Of a DNA stretch of 64,000 bases, positions 16,381 to 24,140 are shown piece after piece (the stretch's first letter is position 1; the number at the start of each line of letters is the position of its first letter). This stretch comes from Streptomyces sp. YIM 121038 (GTDB lineage Bacteria > Actinomycetota > Actinomycetes > Streptomycetales > Streptomycetaceae): the NCBI RefSeq assembly GCF_006088715.1, contig NZ_CP030771.1, positions 1,302,001 through 1,366,000 on the forward strand. Direction: 5' to 3'. The notes under the pieces were generated by a model. It was not told where the DNA came from and made no database searches. It saw nothing but the letters and a program-made list of their open reading frames with translations. Made by a program: the position numbers and the translations under genes.

Positions 16381-17902
16381 GACGGCTCCGGAACAGCGGG
16401 CCCCTGCGGGGCCGTACGACCTCGCCGTGATCGGCGCCGGCCCCGCGGGCCTCGCGGGCGCGGTGACCGCCGCCGAACTCGGCCTGTCCGTCGCCCTGCT
16501 GGACTCCTCGGCGCAGCCCGGCGGCCAGTACTACCGCCACCCCGACCCGGCCCTGGGCGCCACCCGCCCCGAGGCCCTGCACCACGGCTGGGCGGCCTTC
16601 GCGGACCTGCGCCACCGCCTGGACTCCGGCACGGTCACCCGGCTGACGCGCCACCACGTGTGGACCGTCGTACGCGAGGACGCCGGGACAGCCGAGGGCG
16701 GCGAGGACCTGTGGGCCGTGCACGCCGTCACCGGCTCGGACGGAGGCGGAGGCGGGGACTCCGACGGGGGCAGGGGCGGGGAGCGTCCCGTGCGCGTACG
16801 GGCCCGTGCGGTGCTGCTCGCGACCGGTACGTACGAGCGCCACCTCCCCTTCCCCGGCTGGACACTGCCGGGTGTCGTGGCCGCCGGAGGGGCCCAGGCG
16901 ATGCTGAAGTCCGGGCTCGTCCTTCCGGGCAGCCGGGTCGTGGTGGCGGGCAGCGGGCCGCTGCTGCTCGCCGTGGCCGCCTCGCTCGCCTCGGCGGGGG
17001 CCCGGGTGCCCGCCCTGGTGGAGGCGTCGGGCTACCTCGCCTACGCCCGTGAGCCGCGCACCCTCCTTGCCCATCCGCACAAGCTCCTGGAGGGCGCGAC
17101 CCATGGCGCGGCGCTGCTGCGGCACCGGGTGCGGCCCCGGCTCCGCAGCGCGGTGACCCGCGCGCACGGCACCGACCGCGTGGAGGCCGTCACGGTCTCG
17201 CGGCTGGACCGCGACTGGCGGCCCGTACCGGGGACCGGCCGCCGCATCGCCTGCGACGCGCTCGCGATCGGCCACGGCCTGGTCCCCCAGCTCGAACTGG
17301 CCACCGGGCTCGGCTGCGCCACTCGGCGCGCACCGGACGGGACGCACGCGCTCGCCCTCAGCGCCCTCCAGAGCACCTCGGTGCCCGGCGTCTACGCGGC
17401 GGGCGAGGCGGGCGGCGTCGGCGGCGCCCCGCTCGCCCTCGCCGAGGGCGAGTTGGCGGGCGTCGCCATCGCCGCGCGGACCCTGGGGCGGCCCGCCCTG
17501 CTCGACGGCCCGCGCGTGCGCGAGCTGCGGCGGCGCCGACACCGGCTGCGCGCCTTCGCGGAGGTGATGGCGCGCGCCCACGCCCCGGGCGAGGGCTGGA
17601 CGCGGTGGCTCGACGACGCGACGGAGGTCTGCCGCTGCGAGGAGGTCACCGCGGGCAGCGTCCGCGAGGCGATCGACGACTACGGCGCCCGGGACGCCCG
17701 CACCGTCAAGCTCCTCACCCGCGCCGGCATGGGCTGGTGCCAGGGCCGGATGTGCGGCACGGCCGTGACCTGCCTCGCCGCGGGCGCGGCCGGGGCGCCG
17801 CAGTCGCCGCCACCGGAGCGCAGACCACTGTCGGTGCCGGTGCCGTTGGGAGCGCTCGCCGTGGTGGACGGGGACGAGGAGACCCCGACGGCCGACGGAT
17901 AG
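16361..17902 (+). CDS. D-hydroxyproline dehydrogenase, large FAD/NAD-type subunit
   Basis: A 513-residue flavoprotein of the HcnB/opine oxidase alpha/LhpF type. It has a first Rossmann motif DLAVIGAGPAGLAGAVTAAE, a second one around SRVVVAGSGPLLLAVAASL, and the pair ATGTYER and GVYAAGEAGGVGG typical of two-dinucleotide-binding reductases. The C-terminal Cys motif (VCRCEEVT ... GWCQGRMCG) forms a BFD-like cluster or metal site. A Gly/Asp-rich insertion at about 120-140 looks like a low-complexity loop. The start overlaps the ferredoxin gene by twenty bases. Together with the two genes before it, it completes the heterotrimer. Confidence 0.85.
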   Translation: MRDSASETAPEQRAPAGPYDLAVIGAGPAGLAGAVTAAELGLSVALLDSSAQPGGQYYRHPDPALGATRPEALHHGWAAFADLRHRLDSGTVTRLTRHHVWTVVREDAGTAEGGEDLWAVHAVTGSDGGGGGDSDGGRGGERPVRVRARAVLLATGTYERHLPFPGWTLPGVVAAGGAQAMLKSGLVLPGSRVVVAGSGPLLLAVAASLASAGARVPALVEASGYLAYAREPRTLLAHPHKLLEGATHGAALLRHRVRPRLRSAVTRAHGTDRVEAVTVSRLDRDWRPVPGTGRRIACDALAIGHGLVPQLELATGLGCATRRAPDGTHALALSALQSTSVPGVYAAGEAGGVGGAPLALAEGELAGVAIAARTLGRPALLDGPRVRELRRRRHRLRAFAEVMARAHAPGEGWTRWLDDATEVCRCEEVTAGSVREAIDDYGARDARTVKLLTRAGMGWCQGRMCGTAVTCLAAGAAGAPQSPPPERRPLSVPVPLGALAVVDGDEETPTADG

Positions 17903-17921
17903 CGCCGCCCCCTTTCCCGCC

Positions 17922-18021
17922 GGACCGCCCGCACCGGTCACACCGGACCGCCCCGCACCGCACGGGACCGCCCCGCACCGGACCGTCTCGCACCGGTCGC
18001 GTCGGGCCGCCCCGCACCGGC
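17922..18021. repeat. imperfect tandem repeat of GGACCGCCCCGCACCG
   Basis: Five degenerate copies of GGACCGCCCCGCACCG, spaced about 16-25 bases apart, fill most of the gap between the dehydrogenase operon and operator D. The pattern is C-rich on the plus strand and has few A or T bases. It may act as a transcription pause or Rho-dependent stop site, or simply be a slippage product. It is not coding in any convincing frame. Confidence 0.6.
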
Positions 18022-18054
18022 CGCTTGTCGGCCTCCCAGGCTCCACGCTCTGCT

Positions 18055-18069
18055 CAATAAAATGTCACA
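18055..18069 (-). promoter_or_regulatory. operator D of the regulon
   Basis: On the minus strand this reads TGTGACATTTTATTG, differing from the regulon consensus at two positions. It lies 21 bases before the deaminase ATG, in an AT-rich island within very GC-rich DNA. It would control the second transcription unit (deaminase, epimerase, aldehyde dehydrogenase). Confidence 0.55.
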
Positions 18070-18076
18070 CACCATA

Positions 18077-18090
18077 GAAGGGCTCCCTTC
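18077..18090 (+). promoter_or_regulatory. perfect hairpin over the deaminase ribosome site
   Basis: GAAGGG-CT-CCCTTC ends on the base before ATG 18091. The purine arm is the only candidate ribosome-binding sequence, so folding of the arms would hide it. A loop of four bases leaves five pairs. Translational damping or coupling is possible but not shown. Confidence 0.4.
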
Positions 18091-19014
18091 ATGACCCCCT
18101 CCCCCTCCCCCGCCGCCTCCTGGACCCCCGAGCGGCCGTGGCGCGGCATCATGGTCGCCACCGCGCTGCCGCTGCGCGACGACCTCTCCGTCGACCACGA
18201 CGCCTACGCCGCACACGTCCGGTGGCTCCTGGACAACGGCTGCGACGGTGTCGTGCCGAACGGCTCGCTCGGCGAGTACCAGACCCTCACCCCCGACGAG
18301 CGCGCCCGCGTCGTCCGCACCGCCGTGGAGGCCGCGGGCGACGGGGCCCGGGTGATGCCGGGCGTCGCCGCGTACGGCAGCGCCGAGGCGCGCCGCTGGG
18401 CCGAGCAGGCGGGCGAACAGGGCTGCGGCAGCGTCCTGTTGCTGCCGCCCAACGCCTACCGGGCCGACGAGCGCGCGGTGCGCGACCACTACGCCGAGGT
18501 GGCCCGGGCACAGCTGCCCGTCGTGGCCTACAACAACCCCCTCGACACCAAGGTCGACCTGACCCCGGCCCTGCTCGCCCAGCTGCACGGCGCGGGGCAC
18601 GTCGTGGCCGTCAAGGAGTTCAGCGGAGATGTGCGCAGGGCGTACGAGATCGCCGAACTCGCCCCGGACCTCGATCTGTTGATCGGCGCCGACGACGTCC
18701 TCCTGGAACTCGCCGCGGCCGGTGCCGTCGGCTGGGTCGCGGGCTATCCCAACGCCTTCCCCGCCTCCTGCGCCGCGCTGTACCGCGCCGCGACCGCCGG
18801 TGACCTTCAGGCCGCGCTGCCGCTCTACCGGTCCCTGCACCCGTTGCTGCGCTGGGACTCCAAGACCGAGTTCGTGCAGGCCATCAAGGCGTCCATGGAC
18901 ATCGTCGGGCGGCGCGGCGGCCCCACCCGGCCGCCGCGCACGCCGCTGGCCGACGCTGCGGGCGCCCAGGTGCGCGCCGCCACGGAGAAGGCCGTCGCCG
19001 ACGGCCACCACTGA
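18091..19014 (+). CDS. 1-pyrroline-4-hydroxy-2-carboxylate deaminase (DapA family)
   Basis: A 307-residue (beta/alpha)8 lyase of the dihydrodipicolinate synthase family. The Schiff-base lysine is Lys175 (VVAVKEFSGDVR) and the catalytic tyrosine Tyr147 (PVVAYNNPLDTK); the substrate loop is VVPNGSLGEYQTLT. In hydroxyproline pathways the family member (LhpC) deaminates and dehydrates the pyrroline product to 2-oxoglutarate semialdehyde. Genuine DapA is excluded mainly by context: it is followed by the epimerase and the semialdehyde dehydrogenase. An uncharacteristic Pro/Arg-rich stretch (RRGGPTRPPRTPLADA) near the C-terminus is typical of the catabolic members. Confidence 0.85.
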   Translation: MTPSPSPAASWTPERPWRGIMVATALPLRDDLSVDHDAYAAHVRWLLDNGCDGVVPNGSLGEYQTLTPDERARVVRTAVEAAGDGARVMPGVAAYGSAEARRWAEQAGEQGCGSVLLLPPNAYRADERAVRDHYAEVARAQLPVVAYNNPLDTKVDLTPALLAQLHGAGHVVAVKEFSGDVRRAYEIAELAPDLDLLIGADDVLLELAAAGAVGWVAGYPNAFPASCAALYRAATAGDLQAALPLYRSLHPLLRWDSKTEFVQAIKASMDIVGRRGGPTRPPRTPLADAAGAQVRAATEKAVADGHH

Positions 19015-19035
19015 CCCGGAAGGGGGGAGACTTCC

Positions 19036-20040
19036 ATGCGTACGCGTCACGTCTTCCACGCCGTGGACTCGCACACCGAGGGCATGCCCACGCGCGTGAT
19101 CACCGGTGGCGTCGGGGTGATCCCCGGCGCCACCATGGCCGAGCGCAGGCTCCACTTCATCGAGCACCAGGACCATCTGCGCACGCTCCTGATGTACGAG
19201 CCGCGCGGGCACGCCGCGATGAGCGGCGCGATCCTCCAGCCGCCCACCCGGCCCGACGCCGACTACGGCGTGCTCTACATCGAGGTGTCCGGGCTGCTCC
19301 CCATGTGCGGGCACGGCACCATCGGCGTGGCCACCGTCCTGGTGGAGACCGGCATGGTCCCGGTCACCGAGCCCGTCACCACGGTCCGGCTCGACACCCC
19401 GGCGGGCCTGGTCGGCGTCGACGTACGAGTCGAGGACGGAGCGGCGACGTCGGTCACGCTCACCAACGTGCCCGCGTTCTGCGTCGGCCTCGACCGCAAG
19501 GTGGAGGTGGAGGGGTACGGCACGGTGACGTACGACCTCGCGTTCGGCGGGAACTTCTACGCGTTCGTCGAACTCGACGCCCTCGGCCTGCCGTTCGACC
19601 GGGCCCGCAAGGACGACCTGCTCGCCGCGGGCACCGCGGTCATGGCCGCGATCAACGCGTCCGACGAGCGGCCCGTCCACCCGGTCCAGCCGGAGATCGC
19701 GGGCGTGAAGCACGTCTACCTGGCCGCTCCCGGCTCCGACGCGCACCGCTCGCGGCACGCCATGGCCATCCACCCGGGCTGGTTCGACCGCTCCCCGTGC
19801 GGTACGGGGACCTCCGCGCGGATGGCGCAGCTGCACGCCCGCGGCGCCCTGCCGCTGGAGCGCGACTTCGTCAACGAGTCCTTCATCGGTACGGAGTTCA
19901 CCGGCAGGCTCGTCGCCGAGACGGAGGTCGGCGGGGTGCCCGCCGTCGTGCCGCGCATCACCGGGCGCGCCTGGATCACCGGCACCGCCCAGTACTTCCT
20001 CGACCCCGACGACCCGTTCCCCGGAGGGTTCCTCCTGTGA
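19036..20040 (+). CDS. 4-hydroxyproline 2-epimerase (proline racemase family)
   Basis: A 334-residue cofactor-independent epimerase. Both catalytic cysteines are present, Cys91 in MCGHGTIG and Cys255 in DRSPCGTGTSAR, so it is a two-base epimerase and not the Thr-containing trans-3-hydroxyproline dehydratase of the same family. His in the MCGHG motif and the neighbourhood favour trans-4-hydroxy-L-proline over proline as substrate, giving cis-4-hydroxy-D-proline for the dehydrogenase encoded upstream. GGAAGGGGGGAG precedes the ATG. Its TGA overlaps the GTG of the next gene. It would be the first catabolic step. Confidence 0.9.
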   Translation: MRTRHVFHAVDSHTEGMPTRVITGGVGVIPGATMAERRLHFIEHQDHLRTLLMYEPRGHAAMSGAILQPPTRPDADYGVLYIEVSGLLPMCGHGTIGVATVLVETGMVPVTEPVTTVRLDTPAGLVGVDVRVEDGAATSVTLTNVPAFCVGLDRKVEVEGYGTVTYDLAFGGNFYAFVELDALGLPFDRARKDDLLAAGTAVMAAINASDERPVHPVQPEIAGVKHVYLAAPGSDAHRSRHAMAIHPGWFDRSPCGTGTSARMAQLHARGALPLERDFVNESFIGTEFTGRLVAETEVGGVPAVVPRITGRAWITGTAQYFLDPDDPFPGGFLL

Positions 20041-21419
20041 TCACCGCCCTGGCCCCGGTTGTCTCGCGCAACCCGGCCGACCCCTCCGACGTGGTGGTAC
20101 GCACCGCCGCGCCCGGCGCGTTCGCCGCCGTCGACACCGTCGAGCGGGCCCGCGTCGCACAGCCCGGCTGGCGCCTGGGCGGTGCGGCGGCCCGCGCGGG
20201 CGCGCTCGGCGCCATCGCCTCGGCCGTCGAGGCGGCCGCGGACGAGCTGGCCGCGCTCGCGGTCCGCGAAGTGGGCAAACCCCTGACGGAGGCCCGCGCG
20301 GAGGTGGCGCGCACCGCCGCGATCTGGCGCTACTACGCCGAGGCCCCGTACGCGGCCGAGGGCTCCGTGCACGAACCGGGCAGCGGCGCCGGGCTGCTGC
20401 TCACGCGCCGCCGCCCGCACGGCGTCGCCGGTCTCGTCACGCCCTGGAACTTCCCCTTCGCCATCCCCAGCTGGAAGGCGGCCCCGGCCCTCGCGACCGG
20501 CAACGCCGTCGTCCTCAAGCCCGCGCCGGAAGCCACCGCGTGCGCGCTGCGCCTCGCCGAGATCGTCCAACAGGCCCTACCCGACGGCGTGTTCACGGTG
20601 CTCCCCGGTGGAGCCAGCGAGGGCAACGCGGTCGTGTCGGCCGCCGACGTCATCTCCTTCACGGGCTCCACCGTCGTCGGCCAGGCCGTCGTGGCCCGCG
20701 CCGCCGCCCGCGGCGTCCCCGTCCAGGCGGAGATGGGCGGCCTGAACGCGGCGATCGTCCTGCCGGACGCGGACATCGCCACCGCCGCCGCCCACCTCGC
20801 CGCCGCGATCGCCGGGTACGCGGGCCAGAAGTGCACCGCGACCAGCCGCGTCATCGCGGTGGGCGCCGCCCTCGCCCCGCTGCGCGAGGCCCTGGCCGAG
20901 CGGTTGCGTGCCGTGACCGTGGGCGACCCCGCGGAGGCGGCCACCGCCTGCGGCCCGCTCATCTCCGAGGGCGCCCGCGACGACGTGGCCGAGAGCAGCC
21001 GGGGGCTGCCCGAACTCGCCGATGCCCGCGCCCCGCACGGCGACGGCTGGTACGCGGCCCCCGCCCTCGTCACGGACGTGCCGCCGGGCCACCGGCTGCT
21101 GCGCGAGGAGGTCTTCGGGCCGCTGGCCGTGCTGCTCGCCGCCGACGACCTGGACCACGCGGTCCGCATCGCCAACGCCACCCCCTACGGCCTGGTCACG
21201 TCCGTGCACACCGCGTCGCTCGACACCGCCCTGCACGGCCTGGACCACCTCGACACCGGCATGATCCGCGTCAACGCCCCGTCCACCGGCGTCGACTTCC
21301 ACCTGCCGTTCGGCGGCACCAAGGCCTCCAGCCACGGCCCGCGCGAACAGGGCCGCGCGGCCCTTGAGTTCTATACGTCCAGCCGCACGTACACCTTGGC
21401 TCCCGCACTGTCCCCGTGA
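20037..21419 (+). CDS. 2-oxoglutarate semialdehyde dehydrogenase (aldehyde dehydrogenase)
   Basis: A 460-residue NAD(P)-dependent aldehyde dehydrogenase. The start is GTG 20037, overlapping the previous stop as GTGA, with GGAGGG at 20023-20028. Catalytic residues: Asn138 (TPWNFPF), Glu232 (QAEMGGLN) and Cys266 (GQKCTATSR); the coenzyme motif FTGST is present. The usual ELGGKN is altered to EMGGLN and the chain is somewhat short for the family. In this operon its substrate should be 2-oxoglutarate semialdehyde, giving 2-oxoglutarate for the TCA cycle. Confidence 0.87.
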   Translation: MITALAPVVSRNPADPSDVVVRTAAPGAFAAVDTVERARVAQPGWRLGGAAARAGALGAIASAVEAAADELAALAVREVGKPLTEARAEVARTAAIWRYYAEAPYAAEGSVHEPGSGAGLLLTRRRPHGVAGLVTPWNFPFAIPSWKAAPALATGNAVVLKPAPEATACALRLAEIVQQALPDGVFTVLPGGASEGNAVVSAADVISFTGSTVVGQAVVARAAARGVPVQAEMGGLNAAIVLPDADIATAAAHLAAAIAGYAGQKCTATSRVIAVGAALAPLREALAERLRAVTVGDPAEAATACGPLISEGARDDVAESSRGLPELADARAPHGDGWYAAPALVTDVPPGHRLLREEVFGPLAVLLAADDLDHAVRIANATPYGLVTSVHTASLDTALHGLDHLDTGMIRVNAPSTGVDFHLPFGGTKASSHGPREQGRAALEFYTSSRTYTLAPALSP

Positions 21420-21425
21420 AAACAA

Positions 21426-21440
21426 CGTGACATTGTACGC
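21426..21440 (+). promoter_or_regulatory. operator C, before the GntR gene
   Basis: CGTGACATTGTACGC shares the invariant positions of the four-site consensus (GTGA, AT and A12) and contains TTGTAC, a core often seen in FadR-type GntR operators. It begins six bases after the aldehyde dehydrogenase stop and 137 bases before the regulator's ATG, so it would mediate autoregulation. Confidence 0.55.
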
Positions 21441-21562
21441 TGGTGATCCACTCGGCCGAAGGCGCGTGGCACGGTGCCGGCGCGACGGCGCGCGGGCACC
21501 GCGCGGGCGACGACAGCGCGCGGGCACGGTGCGAGCGACGGTCACGAAGGGACACCACGACC

Positions 21563-22285
21563 ATGGGCCACCTCAAGCAGCGCAACCTCATCACCACCAG
21601 GGAGCGCCTGCGCGACCAGGTGGCCCACGCCCTGCGCGCGGCACTGATCTCCGGTGAACTGCGCCCCGGCGAGGTGTACTCGGCGCCGGGTCTCGCGGAG
21701 GACTTCGGCATCTCCGCGACGCCCGTGCGCGAGGCGATGCTCGACCTGGCCCGCGAGGGCCTGGTCGAGCCGGTCCGCAACAAGGGCTTCCGGATCACCG
21801 AGGTCAACGAACGCGACCTGGACCAGTACTCGGAGATCCGCACCCTCATCGAGGTCCCCATGGTCGGCCGGATCACCCGCTCCGCCGCCCGCGAGGACCT
21901 GGAGGCGCTGCGCCCGGTCGCGCAGGAGATCGTCCGCGCCGCCCGCGAGCACGACCTCATCGGCTATCTGGAGGCCGACCGTCAGTTCCACCTCTCCCTG
22001 CTCGCCCTCGGCGGCAACGACCGCCTCGTCGAGACCGTCGGCGACCTCCGCAAGCGCTCCCGCCTCTACGGCCTCACCGCCCTGGACGAGAACGACCAGC
22101 TGCTCCCCTCCGCCCAGGAGCACGTCGAACTCCTCGACCTGATGGTGGCCGGTGACGCGAAGGCCGCGGAGAAGTGCATGACCCGCCACCTCAGCCACGT
22201 CCGCTCCCTGTGGGCCGAAGGCGCCCCGGACAAGGAGCGGAAGCCCACCCGCACCGGCCTCGGCGTCCGCCTCGGCTCCGCCTGA
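21563..22285 (+). CDS. GntR-family (FCD/FadR-type) regulator of the hydroxyproline genes
   Basis: A 240-residue regulator. The N-terminal winged helix (about 14-75) contains RDQVAHALRAALISGELRPG and EDFGISATPVREAMLDLARE; the C-terminal FCD helical domain (about 85-215) carries the metal/ligand His pattern in DRQFHLSLL, QEHVELL and RHLSHVRSLW. ATG 21563 is the start; the frame is open earlier but without homology. Placed at the end of the pathway genes with a matching operator in front of it, it is the obvious pathway regulator. The inducer is probably a pathway intermediate; this is inference. Confidence 0.85.
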   Translation: MGHLKQRNLITTRERLRDQVAHALRAALISGELRPGEVYSAPGLAEDFGISATPVREAMLDLAREGLVEPVRNKGFRITEVNERDLDQYSEIRTLIEVPMVGRITRSAAREDLEALRPVAQEIVRAAREHDLIGYLEADRQFHLSLLALGGNDRLVETVGDLRKRSRLYGLTALDENDQLLPSAQEHVELLDLMVAGDAKAAEKCMTRHLSHVRSLWAEGAPDKERKPTRTGLGVRLGSA

Positions 22286-22376
22286 GGTGCGCTTCCGGGC
22301 GGGGGCCCACTCTCCTCGGCCCACCGGAGCACCCTCCCGAAGCCGGCGGCACGGGGACCGTCGTAGGCTCCCGGGC

Positions 22377-22730
22377 ATGCGCGCGCACCTGCAACAGATC
22401 GTCGTGGACTGCCACGAGCCGAAGACCCTGGCCGCGTTCTGGGCCCGGATCCTCGGGGGTGATCCGGTCGGCCGTGCCCGCGGCTGGTCACACGTCGAGC
22501 TGCCCGGACTCCCCCGGCTCGCCTTCCAGCCGGTGCCCGAGGGCAAGACCGTGAAGAACCGGCTCCACCTGGACGTCGCGGTCGACGACATCGAGGCCGC
22601 CACCACCGAAGCGGTGCGCCTGGGCGCGGCCCGGAGCGGTGGGACGGTCACCGACGACCAGGGGGCCTTCCAGGTCATGCTCGACCCGGAAGGCAACGAG
22701 TTCTGCTTCGTCAGCGCCGGGCCCCGGTAG
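22377..22730 (+). CDS. VOC-family (glyoxalase-like) protein
   Basis: A 117-residue single-domain VOC protein starting LQQIVVDCHEPKTLAAFWAR and ending DPEGNEFCFVSAG, with VPEGKTVKNRLHLDV in the middle. It is a paralogue of the protein at 14311-14712. It follows the GntR gene by 91 bases and may not belong to that unit. Function unknown beyond the fold. Confidence 0.82.
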   Translation: MRAHLQQIVVDCHEPKTLAAFWARILGGDPVGRARGWSHVELPGLPRLAFQPVPEGKTVKNRLHLDVAVDDIEAATTEAVRLGAARSGGTVTDDQGAFQVMLDPEGNEFCFVSAGPR

Positions 22731-22839
22731 CGGCGGCCCCCTCGCACCGGAGCCCTGCCCCGGTCGGCCGCCGCCGGTCTCCGGCACCCGGCGGGCCCGC
22801 CCCACACCATCAGGCGGACCTGCTCGACACCATCCGCGG

Positions 22840-24000
22840 TCAGGAAGGCTGGACCTCGTCGAAGAGGGCGAGGGCCGTGGAGGGGTCCGGGCTCACGAGG
22901 CGCTCCAGACCGGCCTTCGTCATGCTCGCCCACCTGGCGGCCCGTTCCCACATCCGTTCCTCGAAGGCGCGGACGGCCTCGTCCAGGCCTTCGGGGCCGG
23001 GGACGGCGGCGATGGCATCGGCGAGTTCGGCGCCTTCCAGCATCGCGAGGTTCGCGCCCACTCCGAGTGGGGGCATCAGGTGGGCGGCGTCGCCCAGGAG
23101 GGTCACCCCCGAGACGTGGGGCCAGGTGTGGGACACGGGCAGGGCGTAGAGGGGGCGGTGGACGAAGGCCGCGCCGCGGCGGATGAGGTCGAGGACGGGA
23201 GCGGCCCAGCCGTCGAACTGAGCCAGCAGGCTCGCCCGCACGGCCTCGGCGTCGGCCCCGTCCAGGCTCGCGCCCCGGTCCGGACCCGCGGGTCGGCCCG
23301 GGGCCGCGTGCCACTCCGGGTCCACGCGGAACTGGGCGTACACCTTGACGTGGCCGCCGCTGTTGCGCTGGGCGACGATCGCGCGGTTCACGCCGTACAC
23401 CGCCACGGAACCGTCGCCGACCAGCCGGGCGAGGTCGGGGTGGCGGGCGTCGACGTCGTCCAGGGAGGTCTCGACCAGGGTGACGCCGGTGTACTCCGGC
23501 GTCACGGCGGAGACCGCCGGACGGACCCGGGACCAGGCGCCGTCCGCGCCGATCACGAGGTCGTACGTCTCCTGCCGCCCGTCCGCGAAGTGGACCCGCG
23601 CCCCGTCCCCGCTCCGCGGCACCACCTCCGTCACGGCCCGCCCCCACCGCACGTCCAGGGGCCCGAGCAGCAGATCGCGGAGTTGCCCGCGGTCGATCTC
23701 GGGGTTGGCCCGGTCGTCCGGCCGAGGCCGCCAGTCGCGCAGGACGGTCCCGTCCACGGCCAGGATGCGCATGGCCTGCCCCTCGGGGCGGGACAGCGCC
23801 CGGAACTCCGCCAGCACCCCCGCCTTCTCCAGCGCCACCTGGCCGAGCCCCTCGTGCAGGTCCAGCGTGCCGCCCGGGGGCCGGGCGTCGCGAGCGGGAT
23901 CGCGTTCGAGGACGGTGACGGGGTGGCCATGACGGTGCAGGACTCGGGCGAAGGCAAGGCCTGCGGGTCCGCTGCCGATCACGGCGATACGGGGTCTCAT
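22840..24000 (-). CDS. FAD-dependent monooxygenase (PHBH/TetX-like)
   Basis: A 386-residue class A flavin monooxygenase. Motifs in order: RIAVIGSGPAGLAFARVLHR (4-23), the DG motif VIGADGAWSRVRPAV, and the GD motif VTLLGDAAHLMPPLGVGANL. It resembles the TetX/salicylate hydroxylase branch, which hydroxylates aromatics or inactivates tetracyclines. The start is taken at ATG 24000, where the flavin fold begins; GTG 24036 would add twelve residues without a ribosome site. It is divergent from the methyltransferase at 24141. The substrate cannot be told. Confidence 0.85.
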   Translation of the reverse strand: MRPRIAVIGSGPAGLAFARVLHRHGHPVTVLERDPARDARPPGGTLDLHEGLGQVALEKAGVLAEFRALSRPEGQAMRILAVDGTVLRDWRPRPDDRANPEIDRGQLRDLLLGPLDVRWGRAVTEVVPRSGDGARVHFADGRQETYDLVIGADGAWSRVRPAVSAVTPEYTGVTLVETSLDDVDARHPDLARLVGDGSVAVYGVNRAIVAQRNSGGHVKVYAQFRVDPEWHAAPGRPAGPDRGASLDGADAEAVRASLLAQFDGWAAPVLDLIRRGAAFVHRPLYALPVSHTWPHVSGVTLLGDAAHLMPPLGVGANLAMLEGAELADAIAAVPGPEGLDEAVRAFEERMWERAARWASMTKAGLERLVSPDPSTALALFDEVQPS

Positions 24001-24140
24001 GGTGATCCACCGTACGGTGTCGCGGAGTTGGACCACGAGGGGGTGGTGGGTGGCGGGGAGGGTCAGGCAGGGCCGGCTTCCGGGGTGCGTGGCGGCGCGG
24101 CGGGGCGGGGCTCTCCGGGCGCGGCGCTACCGTCAGGGGC

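Noticed and set aside
18091..19014. Dihydrodipicolinate synthase (dapA)
   Set aside because: The active-site residues are common to the whole lyase family, while the neighbours are all hydroxyproline catabolic genes and no lysine gene is near.
19036..20040. trans-3-hydroxyproline dehydratase
   Set aside because: That activity has Thr in place of one catalytic cysteine; here both Cys91 and Cys255 are present.
22840..24036. Tetracycline-inactivating TetX call for the flavin monooxygenase
   Set aside because: The fold matches, but the motifs are shared by many aromatic hydroxylases and no specific TetX residue set can be confirmed by eye.
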